A DNA stretch of 49,516 nucleotides from the NCBI GenBank assembly GCA_009779755.1, contig WRDO01000023.1:1-49516 (forward strand). Reading direction: 5' to 3'. The translations under genes were made by a program, and so were the position numbers. How positions within the stretch are numbered: the stretch's first letter is position 1; each line of letters starts with the position of its first letter. A model generated the notes under the pieces. The model searched no databases. It had not been told where the DNA came from and saw only the letters and a program-made list of their open reading frames with translations. This document shows, piece after piece, positions 16,269 through 24,046 of the stretch. The stretch comes from Defluviitaleaceae bacterium. Its GTDB lineage: Bacteria; Bacillota; Clostridia; Lachnospirales; WQUN01.

Positions 16269-17318
16269 ATGAAGGTAGCTATTATCGGATGCGGTACGAT
16301 CGCCAACGGGGAACATATCCCCGCGTATTTGAAGAATAAGGACGCGGAAATTGCGTATTTTTGCGACATTTTACCCGAACGCGCCGAAAAGGCCGTGGAG
16401 GAATACGGCTGCGGTAAGGCCGTCACCGATTACCGCGAGGTACTGGCCGACCCCGAGGTCGTCGCCGTTTCCATCTGCACGCCCAACAAAGGCCACGCGG
16501 AAATCGCCATCGCCGCCATGCGCGCGGGCAAACATGTATTGTGCGAAAAACCCGCCGCCCGTACCTACGCCGAGGCACTCGAAATGCAAAAGACCCAACA
16601 CGAAACGGGCATGACCCTCAACATCGGCGTGGTCAACCGCTTCAACAAGGCCGTAAACCTGATCAAAGAACGCATCGACGCGGGCGAGTTGGGCGAGGTC
16701 TACCACGTATATGTGAGCTTCCGCGCGTTTCGCTCCATTCCGGGGCTGGGCGGCGCGTTCACTACCAAAGCCATCGCCGGGGGCGGCGCGCTCATCGATT
16801 GGGGCGTGCATTTCCTCGATATCGTGATGTACTGCTGCGGCGACCCCAAGGTACACACCGTTTCGGGCGAAACCTTCTCGAAGCTGGGCGTGGACATCGG
16901 CGGCTATGTATACGACTTCATGTGGGCCGGCCCCCCTACCCCGGGCGGCACATACGACGTGGACGATTCCGTAACCGCGCTCATACGCACGGCGGGGCCC
17001 GTCATCACCGTTAACGGCGCGTGGGCGGAGAACATCAATTCCGGCGGCATGTTCATCGATTTTATAGGCACGAAAGCGGGTATCCGCTTACAATACGGCA
17101 AGGAATTTACCGTTTTTACCACCAAGGACGGCAAGCTGCACGAATTTTCACCCGAATTCGAATATACCCCCATGTTCCAAGACGAAATCGATTCCTTCCT
17201 GCGCTGTATCCAAACGGGCGAAAAACTACCCACCCACATCGACACCGTCATCATCACCGCCCAAATGATGCAAGCGATTTATGATTCGGCGGAAGCGCAC
17301 AGGGAAGTTGTGTTGTAA
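16269..17318 (+). CDS. Gfo/Idh/MocA family oxidoreductase
   Basis: This 349-residue NAD(P)-dependent dehydrogenase has an N-terminal Rossmann fold (AIIGCGTIANGEHIPAY, 3-19) and the catalytic signature CEKPAA (about 94-99), whose Lys acts in hydride transfer. The C-terminal alpha/beta domain contains GGGALIDWGVHFLDIV, with the His used by many members. The family oxidises or isomerises sugars and inositols; the substrate cannot be read from sequence. ATG 16269 follows GGGAGGA. It is a single-gene unit between a terminator and the BrnT promoter. Two distant paralogues lie at 40190-41203 and 47647-48606. Confidence 0.92.
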   Translation: MKVAIIGCGTIANGEHIPAYLKNKDAEIAYFCDILPERAEKAVEEYGCGKAVTDYREVLADPEVVAVSICTPNKGHAEIAIAAMRAGKHVLCEKPAARTYAEALEMQKTQHETGMTLNIGVVNRFNKAVNLIKERIDAGELGEVYHVYVSFRAFRSIPGLGGAFTTKAIAGGGALIDWGVHFLDIVMYCCGDPKVHTVSGETFSKLGVDIGGYVYDFMWAGPPTPGGTYDVDDSVTALIRTAGPVITVNGAWAENINSGGMFIDFIGTKAGIRLQYGKEFTVFTTKDGKLHEFSPEFEYTPMFQDEIDSFLRCIQTGEKLPTHIDTVIITAQMMQAIYDSAEAHREVVL

Positions 17319-17327
17319 CACAAATGA

Positions 17328-17356
17328 TTGCATAACCATATAAATATATGTATAAT
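17328..17356 (+). promoter_or_regulatory. Promoter of the brnT-brnA operon
   Basis: TTGCAT (17328-17333), a 17-nt spacer and a perfect TATAAT (17351-17356) make a near-consensus sigma-A promoter. The expected start point, 7 nt past the -10, is the A of the brnT ATG at 17363, so the message appears leaderless. BrnA typically represses this kind of promoter. Confidence 0.75.
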
Positions 17357-17362
17357 TTATCA

Positions 17363-17632
17363 ATGAGATTCGAATGGGACGAAGACAAGAACAAAACAAA
17401 CATTGCCAAACACGGTATTTCCTTTGAAGAAAGCACCCTTGCTTTCTTTGATGAAAACCGTATTCTAGCCGATGACACTAAACATTCGACTCCCAAAGAA
17501 ACGCGGTACTTCATGTACGGCAACACCGGAAAGGGTATTGCGACCGTTCGGTTTGTCCTGCGTGATGGCAATGTAAGAATAATCGGAGCCGGCTATTGGC
17601 GGGAAGGAAAAATAAAATATGACAACCGTTAA
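17363..17632 (+). CDS. brnT: BrnT family toxin (RNase)
   Basis: BrnT toxins are small ribonucleases that slow growth by cutting RNA and are neutralised by BrnA. The 89-residue protein matches the family throughout: FEWDEDKNKTNIAKHGISFEEA-like start (here ending FEES), the ETRYFMYG strand and the C-terminal [18 protein letters not shown] 17363 is the family start. Neither it nor ATG 17348 has a ribosome site, and ATG 17363 coincides with the predicted transcription start. It overlaps brnA by 14 bp, toxin first, as usual for this family. Confidence 0.93.
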   Translation: MRFEWDEDKNKTNIAKHGISFEESTLAFFDENRILADDTKHSTPKETRYFMYGNTGKGIATVRFVLRDGNVRIIGAGYWREGKIKYDNR

Positions 17633-17870
17633 CTATACCGCCGCACCACAAGAGGTAGCGGAAGCAATTGACGCATCACGTCCGATTGTTGACTTCTTGC
17701 CGCCGCCGGATGTATTGATCGCAAACTCGACACGACAAAAAATCACAATAAATATTGACGCAATCGCATTAACACGCTTTAAGCAATACGCGCAAAATCA
17801 TGGTGTAAAATATCAAGTTTTGATGAACCAAGTGCTTTCAAGCTATGCAAAAGAACGGCTTGCGCTATAG
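17619..17870 (+). CDS. brnA: BrnA family antitoxin
   Basis: The 83-residue protein binds and blocks BrnT and, by family knowledge, represses the shared promoter. The N-terminal part (about 1-38) is the toxin-binding, flexible region. The C-terminal part ([19 protein letters not shown], then [18 protein letters not shown]) is a ribbon-helix-helix DNA-binding domain typical of BrnA. It overlaps the toxin gene by 14 bp, ensuring coupled translation. Its stop lies in a CTATAG palindrome shared with the convergent serS stop, with no terminator between the two genes. Confidence 0.92.
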   Translation: MTTVNYTAAPQEVAEAIDASRPIVDFLPPPDVLIANSTRQKITINIDAIALTRFKQYAQNHGVKYQVLMNQVLSSYAKERLAL

Positions 17871-19139
17871 CTTCTTTATTACTTCCAACCCATTCATATA
17901 CGGATGCAAAACACCGGGTACCGCCACCGTCTCGTCCGCCTGCTGGTAGTTTTCCAATATCGCGGCAATCGAGCGGTCGATGGCCAGACCGCTGCCGTTG
18001 AGCGTATGCACAAACAACGGCTTGCCGCCCGCGTCCCTGTAGCGGATGTTCGCTCGCCGCGCTTGGAAGGCTTCGAAGTTGGTGCAGCTCGATATCTCCA
18101 CGTAGCGATTATAACTGGGCATCCATACCTCGAGGTCATAACCTTTTGCGCCGCAGAAACCCAAGTCCGCCGTGCAACGGTTAACCACGCGGTAGGGCAA
18201 GCCCAATAATTGCAAGATATCCTCCGCGTCGGCGGTCAACGTTTCGAGCGCGGCGTAGGAATCCTCCGGACGGGTAAAGTGTACGATCTCCACCTTGTGG
18301 AATTGGTGTACGCGTATCAAGCCCCGCGTGTCGCGCCCCGCCGAACCCGCTTCCTTACGGAAGCTGGGGGCATAACCGCAATAACGGATTGGCAAGCGCA
18401 CACCGTCGATGATTTCATCCTGGTGGATGTTGGTGACGGGTACCTCCGCCGTAGGGTTAAGAAAATAATCCGTACCCTCCAGCTTGTACATCATTTCATC
18501 CTCGAATTTGGGCAACTGCCCCGTACCCGTCGCCGAGCGGCGGTTGACGATATACGGCGTGGTTACTTCCTCGTAGCCGTGACGGGTGTGCCTGTCCAGC
18601 ATAAAATTCTTTAACGCGCGGTTTAAGCGCGCCCCCGCGCCGCGCATCACGTAGAAACGCGAACCTGTAATTTTTGCGCCTGTTTCGGGGTCGTAGATAC
18701 CCAATGCCGTGCCCAAGTCCCAATGCGCCTTCGGTTCGAACTCAAACGCCGTCGGCTCACCCCATTTGCGTATCTCCACGTTTTCCGCATCGCTCGCCCC
18801 TTCGGGTACGCTCGGGTGCGGCACATTGGGTATGCCCATCAAAAGCTCGTCCAAATTTTCGTCGAAGATCCTCAGCCTGTTATCAACATCCTTTAGTTTA
18901 GCAGAAATCCGCCTTGATTCATTCATCAACGCGGTAACGTCTCCCCCTCGTTTTTTAAGCAACGGAATTTCCTTGCTGATCGCGTTAATCTCCGCGCGCA
19001 TTTTTTCGTTTTCCATTAAGGCTTCGCGGTATTGTTCATCCAGTTCAATAAAATCTTCCAACCCGTAATCCGTTCCCCGCTTGTCCATCAATGCCTTGTA
19101 CGCGGGGAAATCCTCACGCATTTTCCTTATATCGTGCAT
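17865..19139 (-). CDS. serS: Serine--tRNA ligase
   Basis: Seryl-tRNA synthetase charges tRNA(Ser) with serine. The 424-residue length is normal. The N-terminal coiled-coil arm (about 1-105, [32 protein letters not shown]) binds the tRNA long variable arm. The class II core follows, with motif 1 near [25 protein letters not shown], motif 2 in the [25 protein letters not shown] region, and motif 3 [16 protein letters not shown]. It is the last gene of a minus-strand operon (topoisomerase A, HIT, cupin, serS), starting 11 nt after the cupin stop. No T-box is seen upstream. Confidence 0.98.
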   Translation of the reverse strand: MHDIRKMREDFPAYKALMDKRGTDYGLEDFIELDEQYREALMENEKMRAEINAISKEIPLLKKRGGDVTALMNESRRISAKLKDVDNRLRIFDENLDELLMGIPNVPHPSVPEGASDAENVEIRKWGEPTAFEFEPKAHWDLGTALGIYDPETGAKITGSRFYVMRGAGARLNRALKNFMLDRHTRHGYEEVTTPYIVNRRSATGTGQLPKFEDEMMYKLEGTDYFLNPTAEVPVTNIHQDEIIDGVRLPIRYCGYAPSFRKEAGSAGRDTRGLIRVHQFHKVEIVHFTRPEDSYAALETLTADAEDILQLLGLPYRVVNRCTADLGFCGAKGYDLEVWMPSYNRYVEISSCTNFEAFQARRANIRYRDAGGKPLFVHTLNGSGLAIDRSIAAILENYQQADETVAVPGVLHPYMNGLEVIKKL

Positions 19140-19150
19140 GGTTTCAGCTC

Positions 19151-19645
19151 CTATTCGCCTTCATAATATTTTACGTTACCGTCCAGCTTGTAATTATCCC
19201 GCATACCCCCCGCGTGGCGTATCCCCACTTTATTCGAGTGCGGGTAATACGCGATGTCGGGCGTATGGTTCGTGTCCACATCAAGGTAAACCAAATCTTC
19301 CCGCGTGTTATTCGTTATTTTGTGCGCGCCTTGTTTTCCGGCGGGGCATACGATGATATCCCCCGCCTTAACGGATCGCTCGCCCTCGGGCGTTTCCAAC
19401 ACGCCGCCGCCGGAAATTACATAGAACACTTCCTCGTTGGTGGTATGGTAATGATACGGATAATTCGACTTGCCCGACGGTAAAACGTAAAAAGCCGCGA
19501 CGGTTTGGTTGCCCTCGCGCGGGCTTGAAACTTCATATTTATACGCGCTGTCGGTAACGGCGTGTTTGTAGAATTCATATTTAGGGTGATCGCTTGAATG
19601 TGTGGGCGCGATGTCGCTCATGCGAGTGATGGTGATTCCGGTCAT
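19151..19645 (-). CDS. Cupin domain protein
   Basis: The 164-residue protein carries one cupin barrel. Motif 1 is seen as [18 protein letters not shown] (two metal-binding His and a Glu), motif 2 as [12 protein letters not shown] (third His). Cupins of this layout bind a divalent metal and include sugar isomerases, dioxygenases and storage proteins, so the reaction is not known. ATG 19645 is chosen because GGAAG lies 8 nt upstream. It lies between the HIT gene and serS and shares their transcript. Confidence 0.85.
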   Translation of the reverse strand: MTGITITRMSDIAPTHSSDHPKYEFYKHAVTDSAYKYEVSSPREGNQTVAAFYVLPSGKSNYPYHYHTTNEEVFYVISGGGVLETPEGERSVKAGDIIVCPAGKQGAHKITNNTREDLVYLDVDTNHTPDIAYYPHSNKVGIRHAGGMRDNYKLDGNVKYYEGE

Positions 19646-19659
19646 GGTACACTTCCTTT

Positions 19660-20175
19660 TCATATTACATATACATTGGACGTATTATCCCTTTCAACTT
19701 GGATAATTATTGAAAAGGCGTTTAAACCCCGTAAACCGGAGATAAATTCCTTCCAAGATTCTTCATTAAAATGATTAAAACATTTTCCTTCATTTTTTGA
19801 TAATCCTTTTTGATATGTGAAGCTCCCGTCGAACAAATGGAAATGGGCTTGCATCACGTCTTGCCGGCTTCCGCCGTTTATTAATAATGAATAATCGTGA
19901 TTGCTGCCTCGGATTTTGATTGCCATGCCAATAATTCCGTCGATATCGTTTTTCGTAAGGTAAAATATACTCCGCGCTACCTTTCGGGGGATAATTAACA
20001 CATGGTTCGGATAGGAAGATGCGGGGTGTGGTAATGCGATTGCGTTTTTATTAATCATAATTTTTTTAACAGGTATCAAGAAAGGAAAATACGTAAATAT
20101 CAAACCAACCAACGTACCCATTATACGCAACCTTGCGATGCGGAATAAGAATACACCCATTCTACCCGTTAACAT
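19660..20175 (-). CDS. HIT-like nucleotide-binding protein with N-terminal membrane segment
   Basis: The 171-residue protein resembles the histidine triad superfamily: HPASSYPNHVLIIPRKVARS as the substrate strand and helix, then QAHFHLF at the position of the HxHxH motif. The first His of the triad is Gln, while the two catalytic-side His remain. HIT proteins hydrolyse or transfer nucleoside monophosphate groups. Unusually, residues about 8-35 are hydrophobic (GTLVGLIFTYFPFLIPV), suggesting a membrane anchor. AGGAAGTAGGG before the ATG overlaps the end of the topoisomerase gene 6 nt away, so the genes are co-transcribed. Family assignment is fair; function is unknown. Confidence 0.65.
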   Translation of the reverse strand: MLTGRMGVFLFRIARLRIMGTLVGLIFTYFPFLIPVKKIMINKNAIALPHPASSYPNHVLIIPRKVARSIFYLTKNDIDGIIGMAIKIRGSNHDYSLLINGGSRQDVMQAHFHLFDGSFTYQKGLSKNEGKCFNHFNEESWKEFISGLRGLNAFSIIIQVERDNTSNVYVI

Positions 20176-20181
20176 AATACC

Positions 20182-22383
20182 CTACTTCCTCAAAAAATGC
20201 CCTGCCGTGGGTATCTTGTCCGCGCGGTAGTATCCGCAATCCTCCGCGGAAAGCTCGAAGCCGCTGACCCCGACCGGCTTCATTTCCGTCAGCACGGTAT
20301 TTTTGCGCAGGGTAAATACGGTCACCCCGCCGGAGGACTTCGACGTATTTAAGGGTATCAACGATGAGTTGAGCACCATTGCCTTATCCTTGCCGCGTTG
20401 GAGGTACAGGTCCGCGTCCTCGGGCAAGCGGCACATGCCGACCAGCGGCGAACGGTCCGAATAGGCGTTAACGAGTTTTTTACGGTTCGTTTTGGTCGCG
20501 TAGGCGGCGAAGGGAACCTTGGCAGCTTTGCCGTTTTCGAAGGCGAAAACCATGCAACCTTTATATTCATTCGCCGCGGTCATGTATACGATGCGTTCGC
20601 CCGCGTCCATCCCCAATAAGTTGGTGAGGTATTCGCCCAGCGAGGACGCCTTGCAATCGGGGATTTCGTGCAGCCGCATCTTGTAAACGTTTGATTGCGA
20701 GGAAAAGAACAGGATTTCCTCGCGGTTGGCGGCGTCCAGCTCCTGTATGATGGCGTCGCCGTCCTTTAGGGTATGCTCCCCCGCCGACCGCAGGGACACG
20801 AGGGAGATTTTCTTCAAATAATTTTCCCCGGTTAGGAAGAGCTTTAGATTATAGTCGTCGATGAATACCTCTTCCGCGGGTGTTGACGTTACCGCGTCGC
20901 GGATGATATCCGTACGGCGGGGCTTGCCGTACTTCTTCGCGATATCCTTTAGTTGCGTGATAATCAACGCGTGAATTTTTTCATCGGAAGCATGGGTGGC
21001 TTTTAGGTCCGCGATTTCCTTGCGCAAATCCTCCCGCTCATTGACGCGCCCCAGCAGGTATTCTCGGTTTAAGTGGCGCAGCCGGATTTCCGCGATAAAT
21101 TCCGCTTGGGGCAGCGTGATGCCGAAGCCCTTCATCAGGTTGGCGACGACGTCCTTTTCCTTCTCCGTTTGGCGGATGATCTTGATCGCCTTGTCGATGT
21201 CCAGGAGGATTTTCGCCAAGCCCTCCAACAAGTGGAGCTTTTCCGACTTCTTTTCGATATCGTAGGCCAGCCCGCGCTTGATGCACCCCGTACGAAAGGC
21301 CGTCCATTCCCTTAATATCTCTGCGATCCCCATCACGCGGGGGCGGCCATTGACGAGGAAGTTGAAATTACAGTTAAAGCTGTCTTGCAACGTCGTCAAC
21401 GAAAATAAACGCTGCATGATTTGCTCGGGGTTCGCCGATTTGCGTATGTCGATGGCGATTTTGAGGCCGTGCAGGTCTGTTTCGTCGCGCACGTCCTGTA
21501 TGTCGCGCACCTTGTTAACCTTTACCAAGGCCACGATCTTGTCGATGACGGCCTCCGCCGTGGTGTTATAGGGGATTTCATAGATTTCGACGCACGAATT
21601 CTTCTTATCGAAGCGCCAACGCGCGCGCAGTTTAAACGACCCGCGCCCCGTATCGTAAATATTCTGCATTTCCGCTTGGTTGTATACCAGCTCGCCCCCG
21701 GTGGAAAAATCGGGCGCAAGGAGCGTCTTAATGATCGGATGGGCGGGATTCTTAAGGAACGCAATGGTTGTATCGCACACTTCCTTCAAATTAAAGCTGG
21801 CGACGGTGCTTGCCATACTAACGGCGATACCTTGGTTGGGCGTAACCAGTAAATTGGGGAAAGTCGTGGGCAGGAGCGTCGGTTCAAGCATAGTGGCGTT
21901 GTAATTATCCACCATGTCCACCACGTTCTTATCGATATCCGCGAACAACTCGCGGCAAACCTCATCCAGCTTGGCCTCGGTATAACGCGAAGCGGCATAC
22001 GCCATATCCCGCGAATTATGCTTGCCGAAGTTCCCCTTAGAATCCACAAAGGGATGCAAAAGCGCGTCATTCCCCCGCGTCAAGCGCACCATCGTTTCAT
22101 ATATAGGGATGTCGCCGTGGGGGTTGAGCCGCATGGTTTGGCCCACGATGTCCGCCGACTTGACTCGCCCGCGGGTACCCGAAAGCAACCCCATCTTGTA
22201 CATGGTGTACAAGAGTTTGCGGTGCGCGGGCTTAAAGCCGTCCATTTCCGGTATCGCCCGGGAAATAATTACGCTCATCGCGTACGGCATAAAGTTGATT
22301 TCCAGCGCGTCGGTGATGGCTTGCTCGATGATTTCCGCTTCAACGACGGCGGGGAGGTTTTTAGACTTTGATTGTTTTGACAA
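20182..22383 (-). CDS. parC: Type IIA topoisomerase subunit A (topoisomerase IV-like)
   Basis: This is the DNA-cleaving subunit of a type IIA topoisomerase, which passes one duplex through another to remove supercoils or unlink chromosomes. The 733 residues contain the winged-helix domain with catalytic Tyr134 (AASRYTEAKL), the tower and coiled-coil regions, and a C-terminal pinwheel. The pinwheel is short and lacks a clear GyrA box (QRRGGKG), which argues for a topoisomerase IV-like role over gyrase. The start is TTG 22383, with AAAGGA about 11 nt upstream. The partner ATPase subunit is 13 kb away at 35425-37446. It leads the operon to the HIT, cupin and serS genes. Confidence 0.93.
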   Translation of the reverse strand: MSKQSKSKNLPAVVEAEIIEQAITDALEINFMPYAMSVIISRAIPEMDGFKPAHRKLLYTMYKMGLLSGTRGRVKSADIVGQTMRLNPHGDIPIYETMVRLTRGNDALLHPFVDSKGNFGKHNSRDMAYAASRYTEAKLDEVCRELFADIDKNVVDMVDNYNATMLEPTLLPTTFPNLLVTPNQGIAVSMASTVASFNLKEVCDTTIAFLKNPAHPIIKTLLAPDFSTGGELVYNQAEMQNIYDTGRGSFKLRARWRFDKKNSCVEIYEIPYNTTAEAVIDKIVALVKVNKVRDIQDVRDETDLHGLKIAIDIRKSANPEQIMQRLFSLTTLQDSFNCNFNFLVNGRPRVMGIAEILREWTAFRTGCIKRGLAYDIEKKSEKLHLLEGLAKILLDIDKAIKIIRQTEKEKDVVANLMKGFGITLPQAEFIAEIRLRHLNREYLLGRVNEREDLRKEIADLKATHASDEKIHALIITQLKDIAKKYGKPRRTDIIRDAVTSTPAEEVFIDDYNLKLFLTGENYLKKISLVSLRSAGEHTLKDGDAIIQELDAANREEILFFSSQSNVYKMRLHEIPDCKASSLGEYLTNLLGMDAGERIVYMTAANEYKGCMVFAFENGKAAKVPFAAYATKTNRKKLVNAYSDRSPLVGMCRLPEDADLYLQRGKDKAMVLNSSLIPLNTSKSSGGVTVFTLRKNTVLTEMKPVGVSGFELSAEDCGYYRADKIPTAGHFLRK

Positions 22384-22408
22384 TAAAAGGTCAGTCCTTT
22401 ACGATAAA

Positions 22409-22438
22409 ATGTTACATTTACGTTACACGCATTGACAA
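22409..22438 (-). promoter_or_regulatory. Promoter of the topoisomerase A operon
   Basis: On the minus strand TTGTCA (22438-22433), an 18-nt spacer and TAACAT (22414-22409) form a moderate promoter. Its -35 box lies in the same near-palindrome (ATTGACAAT) as the -35 of the divergent RNA promoter. Confidence 0.45.
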
Positions 22439-22460
22439 TCAGAACATTTGTTTTTATACT
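22432..22460 (+). promoter_or_regulatory. Strong promoter of the noncoding RNA
   Basis: A perfect TTGACA (22432-22437), exactly 17 nt, and TATACT (22455-22460) form one of the best promoters in the window. Predicted start is near 22467. Confidence 0.88.
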
Positions 22461-22466
22461 ATCGTT

Positions 22467-22768
22467 GTAATAGTCGAAAGGCCACCGTTTAGCTCAGGAC
22501 GGGTTTTGCCACCTCCGGAAAGGGCCACAAACCCTGAAACGGACCGCACCGTACGCCTCGCCGGATGCCCCTGCCTCTATTACACCCAAAGCCTTGGTCA
22601 GCTTACGCGAATCCCCGGATTCGCACGCAATACCGCCCCACCCCGATATGCGCATATTATCGCACCAAAACGCAATACCCGCATCACCCAAGCAAGCCTG
22701 ACCAAGGCAATGCTCCTCTTTGTGTGACCAAGGTTTTAAGCCGTGTACTCTTTGTATGCGGCTTTTTT
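22467..22768 (+). ncRNA. Structured noncoding RNA of unknown class, about 300 nt
   Basis: A region bounded by a near-consensus promoter and a strong terminator has no convincing reading frame on the plus strand but much pairing. Domain I is closed by TGTAATAG (22466-22473) with CTATTACA (22577-22584). Inside it is a long hairpin: CCGTTT (22485-22490)/AAACGG (22537-22542) stacked on GGGTTT (22501-22506)/AAACCC (22529-22534). Domain II is closed by a perfect 11-bp helix, GCCTTGGTCAG (22591-22601)/CTGACCAAGGC (22698-22708), enclosing a hairpin (22607-22624), a palindromic stem near 22642-22660 and two copies of ACGCAATACC. A third TGACCAAGG (22725-22733) could replace one strand of that helix. 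I see no tmRNA, 6S, SRP or RNase P hallmarks. A raiA-type or other large clostridial RNA is possible, but I cannot assign it. Confidence 0.75.
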
Positions 22769-22772
22769 ATTA
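22738..22772 (+). terminator. Terminator of the noncoding RNA
   Basis: AAGCCGTGTAC (22738-22748) pairs with GTATGCGGCTT (22754-22764) through 11 pairs including two G-U pairs, loop TCTTT, followed by TTTTATTAT. Confidence 0.92.
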
Positions 22773-22819
22773 TACCCTGCGCCGTTGTCAAATGGAATCC
22801 CGTGTTGGGATATCCCAAA

Positions 22820-22848
22820 TTGTATCATGCGGTATTTTGTAGTATATT
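22820..22848 (+). promoter_or_regulatory. Candidate promoter of the restriction/DarTG operon
   Basis: TTGTAT (22820-22825), a 17-nt spacer and TATATT (22843-22848) lie about 50 nt before the first gene. A GGGATATCCC-like palindrome just upstream (about 22807-22816) could be an operator. Confidence 0.6.
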
Positions 22849-22900
22849 GCGTTATAAATAAACGCTCGCTTATAAAAATTAGTTGAAGGATGTTTGACAG

Positions 22901-24046
22901 TTGAACGATGATATATATTTACCGACGGCGATAGATAATGCCATTAGCGAAATCGGTACATCCGACACTACCGTTAATGGAGTAAAGTTGTTTGAATATG
23001 TTACGTCGATTATCGAAACACGTAAAAGCCGTGCGAGTAACGCCGCCAACCACGAAACGACAATGATGTTTTGGGATGTGGGGCGGATTATAAATGCCGT
23101 CGTTCTTGATTACAAGCGCGCTTCATACGGTAAAAAGATTTTGTCGGAGCTGTCGACAGAATTGGTGGCAAAATATGGTCGCAACTTTGCTGAGCGAAAT
23201 ATTTATCGTATGATGCAGTTTTCAAAACAATTCACCGAATTTGAGATTTTGTCGGAGCTAACTACAAAATTGAGTTGGACGCACTTTGTTGAAATCCTCC
23301 CTTTAAAAAACCATGAAGCGCGGATGTACTACGTATATGACGCAGCCGCGCGTGGATATGGCACGATAGAACTCCGCCGTCAAATCGCCCGTAAAGCCTA
23401 TGAGCGGCGCGAAATCGCAAACGCCAATATATTAGACGATAAACTTGTACCGTTTAATGTATTCAAAGACCCTTATTTGCTGGATATGTACGGATTGAAG
23501 GACAACTTCATGGAAGCCGACTTGGAAAAAGCAATCCTCACCGATTTGGAAGCGTTTATATTGGAGTTCGGGCGCGGTTTTTCTTTTGTAGAACGGCAAA
23601 AACGCATGATTATAGACGGTGACGACATCGTTTTAGATTTATTATTTTATAACCGTATTATTAAACGGTTGGTAGCGATTGAATTGAAACTGGGCAAGTT
23701 CAAAGCCGAATATATGGGGCAAATGATGCTGTATTTAAAATGGCTGGACCGATACGAACGGCAACCGAGCGAAGAAGCACCCATCGGTATCATACTATGC
23801 CCAAGCGCAAACAGAGGCAAAATCGAATTGCTGGAGATGGACAAAGCAGGCATCGCCGTAGCGGAATATTGGACGCACCTGCCGCCGAAAGCGGAATTTG
23901 CCGTGAAAATCCGCGAAATCATGGAACAAGCGAAGGAACGTCTTCAACGGCGTAAGGGTATACCCAAGACCGATATTTTGCGGGAGATTGATTATTTTTT
24001 TGAATCGAAGGATGATGACGAGGAGGTATCTTATGCCGGCAAATAA
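22901..24046 (+). CDS. DUF1016-family PDDEXK nuclease (YhcG-like)
   Basis: The 381-residue protein matches DUF1016. The N-terminal domain (about 20-180, with MFWDVGRIINAVVLDY and LSWTHFVEILPLKNHEARMYY) is thought to bind DNA. The C-terminal nuclease domain has an Asp in IVLDLLFYNR and ExK in AIELKLGKF, the active-site signature of PD-(D/E)XK enzymes. Members are often found beside type I restriction genes and in defence islands; their role is unsettled. The start is TTG 22901, with GAAGGA 10 nt upstream. The 3' end overlaps hsdM by 14 bp, so it leads the operon and is translationally coupled to the methylase. Confidence 0.88.
   Translation: MNDDIYLPTAIDNAISEIGTSDTTVNGVKLFEYVTSIIETRKSRASNAANHETTMMFWDVGRIINAVVLDYKRASYGKKILSELSTELVAKYGRNFAERNIYRMMQFSKQFTEFEILSELTTKLSWTHFVEILPLKNHEARMYYVYDAAARGYGTIELRRQIARKAYERREIANANILDDKLVPFNVFKDPYLLDMYGLKDNFMEADLEKAILTDLEAFILEFGRGFSFVERQKRMIIDGDDIVLDLLFYNRIIKRLVAIELKLGKFKAEYMGQMMLYLKWLDRYERQPSEEAPIGIILCPSANRGKIELLEMDKAGIAVAEYWTHLPPKAEFAVKIREIMEQAKERLQRRKGIPKTDILREIDYFFESKDDDEEVSYAGK

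Noticed and set aside
22494..22691. Minus-strand 65-codon frame inside the noncoding RNA
   Set aside because: It is antisense to a region with a clear plus-strand promoter and terminator, its sequence is not family-like, and the helices explain the region better.
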